From: Ureibacillus composti | GTDB taxonomy: Bacteria > Bacillota > Bacilli > Bacillales_A > Planococcaceae | Direction: 5' to 3' | NCBI GenBank assembly: GCA_030348875.1 | Contig: JAUCEP010000002.1 | Span: 4,344,637 to 4,408,636, forward strand | DNA length: 64,000 nt | Part shown: one piece after another, positions 57,623-64,000 of the stretch | Layout of the letters: each line of letters opens with the position of its first letter | How positions within the stretch are numbered: the first letter of the stretch is position 1 | Notes under the pieces: model-generated | What the model was told of the DNA's origin: nothing | Database searches by the model: none | What the model saw: the letters and a program-made list of their open reading frames with translations, nothing else | Program-made: the position numbers and the translations under genes

Positions 57623-59518
57623 TTATTCGTTACTTATACGTGCGATTTTCCCTTGCTCAATATAGACAAGTAAAATTGATATATCCGCAGGGTTAACACC
57701 GGAAATACGAGATGCTTGTGCAATAGTTAACGGGCGAACCTGTTTAAGCTTTTGACGTGCTTCAGTTGCCAAACCTGAAATTGCATCATAATCAATATTT
57801 TCAGGTATTTTCTTACTCTCCATTTTGTGTAGCTTTTCAACTTGATTTAAGGCCTTTTGAATATAGCCCTCATATTTTAATTGTATTTCGATTTGTTCTT
57901 TTACTTCCTCACTTAACTCTATATCAGGAGGCGTTAAAGATGCTACTAAGTCATAATGCATTTCAGTACGCTTCAATAAATCAGCCGCGCGGATACCATC
58001 TTTTAATTCTGTTCCACCAACAGATCGGATTACTGCTTGAGTTGTTTCATTTGGTTTAATAATGACTTCACGGAGACGGGCAATTTCTGATGCAACTTGT
58101 TCTTCTTTTAATTTGAACTTTGCAAAACGTTCCTCTGAGATCATCCCAATTTTGTAGCCTATTTCTGTTAGGCGTAAATCTGCATTATCATGACGAAGAA
58201 GTAAACGATATTCAGCACGTGATGTTAATAAACGGTATGGCTCATTTGTACCTTTTGTTACAAGGTCATCAATTAACACTCCGATATAAGCATCAGATCG
58301 TTTTAAAATTATTTCTTCTTTCCCTAAAATTTTAGACGCTGCATTTATTCCAGCCATAAGCCCTTGACCCGCAGCTTCCTCATAACCAGAAGTACCATTT
58401 ATTTGACCTGCAGTATAAAGGTTTTTGATTCGTTTTGTTTCGAGTGTCGGCCAAAGTTGTGTCGGAACAACTGCATCATACTCAATTGCATAACCTGCAC
58501 GCATAATTTCCGCATTTTCTAGTCCTGGAATACTTGCAACCATTTTTCGTTGTACATGTTCCGGTAAGCTAGTAGAGAACCCCTGTACGTATACTTCTTG
58601 AGTCTCTCTTCCTTCAGGCTCTAAGAAAATTTGGTGACGTGGCTTATCCGCAAAGCGAGTAATTTTATCTTCGATTGATGGACAATAACGTGGACCTGTT
58701 CCTTTTATCATCCCAGAAAACATTGGTGATAAATGAAGGTTTGCTTCAATAATTTCATGTGTTTCTTGGCTTGTATAGGTTAACCAACAAGGAAGTTGAT
58801 CTGTGATAAATTCAGTTGTTTCAAAGCTGAAGGCACGAGGTACGTCATCACCTGGTTGAATTTCCGTTTTAGAATAGTCAATGGTACGACTATTAACACG
58901 TGGCGGTGTACCTGTCTTAAAGCGTACAATCTCAAATCCAAGTTCTTTTAAGTTATCTGCTAATTTGACAGAAGGCTGTTGGTTATTTGGACCTGAAGAA
59001 TATTTTAAATCTCCAAGAATAATCTCGCCGCGCAAGAATGTGCCTGTTGTTAAAATAACTGCTTGCGCACGATAAATAGCCCCAACTTGGGTAATAACGC
59101 CTTTAACTTCATCATCTTCAATAATTAATTCATCTACCATTGCTTGACGAATTTGTAAGTTTGGCTCTTCCTCTAATAAGCGCTTCATTTCACGTTGGTA
59201 AAGTTGCTTATCAGCTTGTGCACGTAATGCCCGAACAGCAGGTCCTTTACCTGTATTTAACATACGCATTTGAATATGTGTTTTATCGATTACACGACCC
59301 ATTAAACCGCCAAGTGCGTCAATCTCACGTACGACAATCCCTTTTGCTGGACCACCAACTGACGGATTACATGGCATAAATGCAATTAATTCTAAGTTAA
59401 TTGTCAGCATTAATGTTTTTGCACCAGTTTTTGCTGCAGCGTAAGCAGCTTCTACACCTGCGTGACCCGAGCCGACGACGATTACATCATAATTACCTGC
59501 CTCATATTGTGTTGGCAT
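57623..59518 (-). CDS. mnmG: tRNA uridine-5-carboxymethylaminomethyl enzyme MnmG (GidA)
   Basis: A 631-aa FAD enzyme that with MnmE modifies U34 of tRNAs to the cmnm5 form. FAD-binding [20 protein letters not shown] is near the N-terminus, the MnmG signatures [17 protein letters not shown] and [12 protein letters not shown] follow, and the C-terminal helical domain binds MnmE. The ATG at 59518 lies behind AAAGGA. The gap to mnmE is 52 bases. Confidence 0.96.
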   Translation of the reverse strand: MPTQYEAGNYDVIVVGSGHAGVEAAYAAAKTGAKTLMLTINLELIAFMPCNPSVGGPAKGIVVREIDALGGLMGRVIDKTHIQMRMLNTGKGPAVRALRAQADKQLYQREMKRLLEEEPNLQIRQAMVDELIIEDDEVKGVITQVGAIYRAQAVILTTGTFLRGEIILGDLKYSSGPNNQQPSVKLADNLKELGFEIVRFKTGTPPRVNSRTIDYSKTEIQPGDDVPRAFSFETTEFITDQLPCWLTYTSQETHEIIEANLHLSPMFSGMIKGTGPRYCPSIEDKITRFADKPRHQIFLEPEGRETQEVYVQGFSTSLPEHVQRKMVASIPGLENAEIMRAGYAIEYDAVVPTQLWPTLETKRIKNLYTAGQINGTSGYEEAAGQGLMAGINAASKILGKEEIILKRSDAYIGVLIDDLVTKGTNEPYRLLTSRAEYRLLLRHDNADLRLTEIGYKIGMISEERFAKFKLKEEQVASEIARLREVIIKPNETTQAVIRSVGGTELKDGIRAADLLKRTEMHYDLVASLTPPDIELSEEVKEQIEIQLKYEGYIQKALNQVEKLHKMESKKIPENIDYDAISGLATEARQKLKQVRPLTIAQASRISGVNPADISILLVYIEQGKIARISNE

Positions 59519-59570
59519 GGTCTTCTTCCTTTCTATATGAACTTTGCACAAAGTCCGCGCAAAGTTTAGT

Positions 59571-60956
59571 TTATTTCCCTAAACAGAATTGTGAGAACAG
59601 TTGATTTATTAGGCTTTCCTGTACTGTATCTCCAACAATTTCACCTAGTAATTCCCAGGTTCTTGTTACATCAATTTGAACCATATCCACTGGAACACCA
59701 TTTTCTGCAGCATCAATTGCATCTTCAATAGTTGACTGTGCTTGGTGAAGTAACGCAATATGGCGAGCATTCGAAACATATGTTAAATCATCTGATTCGA
59801 TTTTGCCCTCAAAGAATAATGCAGCTATTGCTTCTTCTAATTCGCGTACACCTTCTTCTTGTAATAAAGAAGTAGTTACTATTCTTCGGTTTCCAGCTAG
59901 TTCTTTTACTCTATCTAAATCAATCTTCTGTGGCAAGTCTGTTTTATTGACTACCACGATAAAATCCATATTCTCAATTGTTTCAAATAGACGTTCATCT
60001 TCTTGTGATAAATCCTCAGCAGAATTTAAAACAAGTAAAATCAAATCAGCCTCTTTTAAAACTTGTCGTGACCTTTCTACCCCTATACGTTCAACAATAT
60101 CTTCAGTTTCACGAATACCTGCAGTATCAACTAAACGTAATGGGACACCACGTACATTTACATACTCTTCTATAATATCACGAGTTGTACCCGCAACATC
60201 TGTAACGATTGCTTTATTCTCTTGGACTAAACTATTTAATAGTGAAGATTTCCCTACATTTGGCCGCCCTAGAATAACCGTAGAAAGCCCTTCACGTAAA
60301 ATTTTCCCTTGAGACGATGTTTGTAAAAGCTTTTCTATTTCATCACGTACCCAAGAACATTTTTCTAACATTATAGGCACAGTCATTTCTTCTACATCAT
60401 CGTATTCAGGATAATCAATATTCACTTCTACTTGGGCTAATGTTTCAAGTAGTGCCTGTCGCAATTGATTAATTAACTTAGATAGCTTACCGTCCATTTG
60501 TCCAAGTGCCACATTCATAGCACGATCTGTTTTAGCACGAATTAAATCCATAACAGCTTCAGCCTGAGACAAATCAATACGCCCATTTAAAAAAGCACGC
60601 TTTGTAAACTCACCTGGTTCAGCTAGTCTTGCACCATTTTTCAGAACTAGTTGTAACACTCGATTGACTGAAACAATTCCACCGTGACAGTTAATTTCAA
60701 TTACATCCTCACGTGTAAATGTCTTTGGTCCACGCATTAGTGAAACCATAACCTCTTCCACTACTTCCTCAGTTTTCGGATCAATTAAATGCCCGTAATG
60801 AATTGTATGTGTTGGTTGCTCACCTAATTTTTTATTGTTTGGCGATTTAAATATTTTATCTGCGATCTGAACGGCTTCATCCCCACTTAAGCGAACAATG
60901 GCAATGGCACCTTCCCCCATTGGTGTGGATATCGCAGCAATTGTGTCGAATTCCAT
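59571..60956 (-). CDS. mnmE: tRNA modification GTPase MnmE (TrmE)
   Basis: A 461-aa GTPase, partner of MnmG. The N-terminal folate-binding domain starts [20 protein letters not shown]; the G domain has G1 [13 protein letters not shown]2/G3 TDVAGTTRD and [10 protein letters not shown], and G4 NKTD; the chain ends in the catalytic FCLGK motif (C-x-G-K). AGGAGG is 12 bases before the ATG at 60956, a long spacing, but no better start exists. Confidence 0.96.
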   Translation of the reverse strand: MEFDTIAAISTPMGEGAIAIVRLSGDEAVQIADKIFKSPNNKKLGEQPTHTIHYGHLIDPKTEEVVEEVMVSLMRGPKTFTREDVIEINCHGGIVSVNRVLQLVLKNGARLAEPGEFTKRAFLNGRIDLSQAEAVMDLIRAKTDRAMNVALGQMDGKLSKLINQLRQALLETLAQVEVNIDYPEYDDVEEMTVPIMLEKCSWVRDEIEKLLQTSSQGKILREGLSTVILGRPNVGKSSLLNSLVQENKAIVTDVAGTTRDIIEEYVNVRGVPLRLVDTAGIRETEDIVERIGVERSRQVLKEADLILLVLNSAEDLSQEDERLFETIENMDFIVVVNKTDLPQKIDLDRVKELAGNRRIVTTSLLQEEGVRELEEAIAALFFEGKIESDDLTYVSNARHIALLHQAQSTIEDAIDAAENGVPVDMVQIDVTRTWELLGEIVGDTVQESLINQLFSQFCLGK

Positions 60957-60979
60957 TCTGTTTTCAATCCTCCTAGAGT

Positions 60980-60997
60980 TTATCCACATGTGGATAA
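60980..60997. promoter_or_regulatory. Back-to-back inverted DnaA boxes upstream of mnmE
   Basis: TTATCCACA is followed directly by TGTGGATAA, an 18-bp perfect palindrome. A related CCACATGTGGATAT lies at 61069-61082. DnaA binding here could affect mnmE transcription. The rest of the gap 61010-61183 holds no gene. Confidence 0.65.
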
Positions 60998-61183
60998 CTA
61001 TAACGAACACTTCTCACTAACGATTTAGATTAACACATTTTGTGTAAAAACTAAAGTAAGTCAATTTCCCACATGTGGATATTTCAAAATTCTACATTTC
61101 CCGACCTTCTCTAAACCTTTCTATATTTTGTGCAGTATTTTCATGTTAATAAGTTTAGATTCAAAACTTAAGATATTTAAGGC

Positions 61184-61220
61184 AAAAAAAAACGGTCTAG
61201 AATAACTAGACCGTTTTTTT
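61184..61220. terminator. Terminator of the rpmH-rnpA-yidC-jag run
   Basis: A 10-bp perfect stem AACGGTCTAG/CTAGACCGTT over a 5-base loop is flanked by A and T runs. It starts 13 bases after the jag stop. Confidence 0.92.
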
Positions 61221-61232
61221 GGCAAATCATCA

Positions 61233-62009
61233 TTATTTAATTGGCTCAATAACTAAATGGCGATTTGGTTCAGTTCCTTCAGAATATGTCTCAATATCAA
61301 TACGATTCGATAAAGTATGATGAATCACTTTACGTTCATATGAAGGCATTGGCTCTAATGAAACCTTTTTACCAGTACGAACAGCTTTGTCAGCTAAACG
61401 TTCTGCTAATTGTTCTAATGCTATTTCACGACGTTCACGGTAATTTTCTACATCCAATTTTACTAACATAAACGTTTTTGCACTTTTATTAATCACCAGC
61501 TGCGTTAATTGTTGAAGAGCATTTAGTGTTGCGCCTCTTTTCCCTATTAACATTGCTGCCTTTTCACTTTCTAACTTAAATAACGTGTTTTTCCCTTGGG
61601 TTTCAGCTTGAATTTTTAAATCTTTAATGCCCATACCTTCAGCAATATTCGTTAAATAAGCTTTTGCTACTTCAATTGGATCCTCTTCTAGCACACTTTC
61701 GTCGTTTTTCATTAGTTGAACTGTAGAATCTTCCGCTTGAATAGGTTCTAAATGATTAATTTCTTCAGGTTGAGCTTCTTCAACTGTTACTTCCTCATTT
61801 AAAACTTCAATTTTATTAACTTTAACTGGTTCTTCTACCTCTTTTAAAGTTACACGAACTTCAGCTTGGCGAACACCAAAACCTAAAAAACCTTTTTTTG
61901 CTTCTTGTAAAACTTCAACTTCTACTTCCTCAATGGAAGCACCAAGCTTTTGTAACGCTAATGAGATCGCTTCTTCTTTTGTTGCGCCTAATTGCGTAAT
62001 TTGTTTCAC
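61233..62009 (-). CDS. jag: RNA-binding protein Jag (KhpB, SpoIIIJ-associated)
   Basis: A 258-aa RNA-binding protein. The N-terminal Jag_N domain (QLGATKEEAISLALQKLGAS) is followed by an acidic linker, a KH domain with LIGKRGATLNALQQL near 178 and an R3H domain (YRERREIALEQLAERLADKA, then SYERKVIHHTLS). It overlaps yidC by four bases. The usual partner of the YidC gene in Firmicutes, linked to wall growth and sporulation. Confidence 0.94.
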   Translation of the reverse strand: MKQITQLGATKEEAISLALQKLGASIEEVEVEVLQEAKKGFLGFGVRQAEVRVTLKEVEEPVKVNKIEVLNEEVTVEEAQPEEINHLEPIQAEDSTVQLMKNDESVLEEDPIEVAKAYLTNIAEGMGIKDLKIQAETQGKNTLFKLESEKAAMLIGKRGATLNALQQLTQLVINKSAKTFMLVKLDVENYRERREIALEQLAERLADKAVRTGKKVSLEPMPSYERKVIHHTLSNRIDIETYSEGTEPNRHLVIEPIK

Positions 62010-62773
62010 TTTTTCGCTCCTCCTGTAGTAGCAGCTTCAACTGTTTTGTTCCATGGTTTATAAATGGCAAGGTTCTGAAGTACTGAGATGATATTTCCAA
62101 TTACCCAATATAATGATAATGCGGCTGGTAGTACAATACCAAACCCAACAATCATTAATGGCATAATGTACATCATCACTTTCATTTGTGGATTATCCAT
62201 TGCAGGTCCTGTCATTAATACAATATACTGTATGATCCCTGCAAGAACTGCAAGTACTATACTCGGATCACCTAATGGGAATACAAGAAATGTTCCTAAA
62301 TCAATAGTTGGTGTTGCATTCATACGGCTAATCGCATGGTAGAATCCAATTAAGATTGGCATTTGGATAAATACCGGTAAACATCCTGCCATTGGATTAA
62401 CACCAGAGTTTTGCATTAATGACATCATTTCTTGTTGATACTTTTGCTGTGTAACCGCATCTTTTGAAGCATACTTTTTTTGCAGTTCTTTCAATTTTGG
62501 CTGTATTTCCTGCATTTTCTTTGAGCTTTTTACTTGTTTGATTGTTAATGGAAGTATTACTAATCGGATAATAATTGTTACTGCGATTATTGCCAGACCA
62601 TACGACCCTAAAAGATCTGAGAAGTAACTAATTAAAGATACTAGTGGCCAAACAATATATTCATTCCAAAAGCCTTCACTTTTAGATGAAATTGGCTGAT
62701 CAAATTCTGTACATCCTGATAGCAATAATGCTAGTCCAGTTAGAGACAGAATAATTCCTGTTCTTTTCTTCAA
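62006..62773 (-). CDS. yidC: Membrane insertase YidC1 (SpoIIIJ)
   Basis: A 255-aa Oxa1/YidC insertase made as a lipoprotein: signal with lipobox LLSGC (C21), five membrane helices and the conserved positively charged pocket Arg in VTIIIRLVILPL. The cytoplasmic hairpin is SSKKMQEIQPKLKELQKKYA. It inserts membrane proteins and, in spore formers, is needed for sigma-G activity. rnpA lies 123 bases upstream. Confidence 0.95.
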   Translation of the reverse strand: MKKRTGIILSLTGLALLLSGCTEFDQPISSKSEGFWNEYIVWPLVSLISYFSDLLGSYGLAIIAVTIIIRLVILPLTIKQVKSSKKMQEIQPKLKELQKKYASKDAVTQQKYQQEMMSLMQNSGVNPMAGCLPVFIQMPILIGFYHAISRMNATPTIDLGTFLVFPLGDPSIVLAVLAGIIQYIVLMTGPAMDNPQMKVMMYIMPLMIVGFGIVLPAALSLYWVIGNIISVLQNLAIYKPWNKTVEAATTGGAKK

Positions 62774-62896
62774 CCTTCTTCCTCCTAAAGCAACTATTCA
62801 ATTTTTATATTGAAACTATTTTATCATGTGTTAATGGTAACTCTCTACAAATTGTTTTATTTTTACTAATATTTGATAAATAATTTTAGAATACGA

Positions 62897-63241
62897 CTAT
62901 TTTCTCTTTAATACTTTTGCAATTTTTAATACGTGCTCTAAACTTTTCTTCGTTTCATGAAAATCTAATGTGGCCGCCGGATGTCTGGCGATAATAACAT
63001 AGTCCATATCTTGCCTTACTTCTTCTTTTAACTCTAAAAATACTTGACGAATATATCGTTTAATTTGAACACGTGTAACTGCCTTACCAATTTTCTTCCC
63101 CACGGAAAGTCCAATGCGAAATTCCTCTTGTTTCTCTTTTTGCAAACAGTAAACTACGAATTGTCGGTTTGCAAAAGACTTTCCTTTTTTAAATACCTTT
63201 TGAAAATCCTCATTTTTTTTTACTCGTTGGCGTTTTTTCAT
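62897..63241 (-). CDS. rnpA: Ribonuclease P protein component
   Basis: A 114-aa protein subunit of RNase P, which trims tRNA 5' ends. The start is the ATG at 63241 behind AGGTGAAG ([20 protein letters not shown]); the open frame reaching 63316 lies in the terminator region. The RNR-type motif region reads [20 protein letters not shown]. Conserved order rpmH-rnpA-yidC-jag. Confidence 0.96.
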   Translation of the reverse strand: MKKRQRVKKNEDFQKVFKKGKSFANRQFVVYCLQKEKQEEFRIGLSVGKKIGKAVTRVQIKRYIRQVFLELKEEVRQDMDYVIIARHPAATLDFHETKKSLEHVLKIAKVLKRK

Positions 63242-63302
63242 TTCTTCACCTACTCTATCCGATCCTTTATTGTCTTTTCTTAGCTTTTTACAAAAATAAT
63301 CG

Positions 63303-63332
63303 AAAAAAAAGACCACTGATGAGGCTCAGTGG
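63303..63332 (-). terminator. Hairpin with T tract between rpmH and rnpA
   Basis: On the minus strand CCACTGA-GCCTCA-TCAGTGG is followed by TCTTTTTTTT. It starts three bases after the rpmH stop and would cut most transcripts before rnpA. Confidence 0.85.
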
Positions 63333-63334
63333 AC

Positions 63335-63469
63335 TTATGCTGATAAAACTTTTCTTCCTTTACGACGACGAGCAGCTAAAACTTTACGACCATTTTTTGT
63401 ACTCATACGTGCGCGGAAACCATGTACTTTACTATGTTTACGTTTCTTCGGTTGATATGTGCGTTTCAT
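63335..63469 (-). CDS. rpmH: 50S ribosomal protein L34
   Basis: A 44-aa very basic ribosomal protein, [20 protein letters not shown] at the start and [11 protein letters not shown] at the end, matching L34 completely. GGAGGTG lies upstream. It is the first gene left of oriC on the minus strand. Confidence 0.98.
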   Translation of the reverse strand: MKRTYQPKKRKHSKVHGFRARMSTKNGRKVLAARRRKGRKVLSA

Positions 63470-63525
63470 ATATATTACACCTCCAGATGAAAGTTAAATT
63501 ATCTATTCTTCGTACAGACCTAAAC

Positions 63526-63555
63526 ATTATATAAAATTTATTAGCAAATTGTCAA
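63526..63555 (-). promoter_or_regulatory. rpmH promoter
   Basis: On the minus strand a consensus TTGACA (63555-63550), 18 bases and TATAAT (63531-63526). Confidence 0.85.
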
Positions 63556-63604
63556 TTCAATATTTCTTTTCCTTCTAAATCTCGATCCTTTCCTTTAATC
63601 CCAC

Positions 63605-63903
63605 TTATCCACACACTTATACTTTTCTCCAAAAACCCATGTGGATAATCAATATACCTTAAAATTTTTATCCACATGGGTTATCGACAGCTTCTACACA
63701 AAATCAGACCCTGTGGACAACTGTGTAGTGAATAATTAAATGTTATGTGGATAAGTTTAGAGAGCTATTGAAATGCCTATCTTTTTTTGATACGATAGTT
63801 GTGTTTTCTTTTGTGGAAATGTCTTTTGGGAAATATTTTATCCACAATTGTTAATAACCTGTGGACAAAATTTATCACAGCCATTGGATAATAGTTATCC
63901 ACA
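63605..63903. promoter_or_regulatory. oriC DnaA-box region upstream of dnaA
   Basis: Perfect boxes TTATCCACA or their complement are at 63605-63613, 63640-63648, 63668-63676, 63746-63754, 63838-63846 and 63895-63903. One-mismatch boxes lie at 63681, 63712 and 63860. The last bases (AAAGGAG shortly before the window end) look like the ribosome site of dnaA, whose start lies just outside. Confidence 0.9.
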
Positions 63904-64000
63904 AGCTGTGATTATGTGTGTTATGATATAAATTCTACTATTAGCATAGATAATTTTTTAATTTTTATGTACTCAATTTGAAAGTAAAGGAGTAAAAAGC

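Overview
The window is a low-GC Bacillales chromosome read toward its replication origin. From about 29 kb to the end it carries the conserved origin-proximal set: rlmH, htrA, walJIHKR, purA, dnaB, rplI, gdpP, yybS, rpsR-ssb-rpsF, ychF, parB-parA, noc, rsmG, mnmG, mnmE, jag, yidC, rnpA, rpmH. It stops in the DnaA-box region just before dnaA. Spore-related genes (a ger operon, yyaC, yidC/spoIIIJ) point to an endospore former. The WalR, Spx and GdpP sequences look like the Lysinibacillus/Psychrobacillus (Planococcaceae) side of Bacillales, but I cannot name a species.

The left part (1-29 kb) is accessory and partly decayed. It holds an MFS transporter end, a CNT nucleoside transporter, mnmA beside a desulfurase remnant, and a stress-regulation block: an Rrf2 regulator and a second Spx co-transcribed with a 44-aa protein. 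Then come an aldo/keto reductase, a catalytically odd SDR, an ArsR-controlled cluster of three luciferase-like flavin oxidoreductases, and a broken gerA with apparently intact gerB and gerC. Further on are a royal-jelly/yellow-type protein, a membrane hydrolase plus glycolipid glycosyltransferase pair, an M20 peptidase of RocB type, a methyltransferase, a DJ-1/HxlR divergent pair, a PfpI/Old-Yellow-Enzyme chimeric pseudogene and a quinone-oxidoreductase-like dehydrogenase. At least six gene relics lie here.

Two patterns tie the left part together. First, the 3' end of rlmH (codons for GEPYHK and stop, plus the bases just after) recurs downstream in the same orientation. There is an exact 26-bp copy at 18.03 kb, a near copy at 28.78 kb and weaker copies at 18.15 and 12.78 kb. 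This is the layout expected of cassettes integrated at the rlmH attachment site, as SCC elements do in staphylococci, but no ccr recombinase is visible. Second, three reverse-strand promoters (Rrf2 gene, spx gene, and one ahead of a broken PfpI gene) share one 23-bp palindrome, ACTGTAAT-N7-ATTACAGT, at the same place between the -35 and -10. This looks like a small Rrf2 (SaiR-like) regulon.

The right part is largely ordinary operons with clear hairpin terminators. Notable items are a 63-bp tandem repeat grown from the 3' end of purA, a DnaA-box cluster between rlmH and htrA some 34 kb from the origin, parS-like sites inside parB and upstream of noc, and a terminator between rpmH and rnpA.
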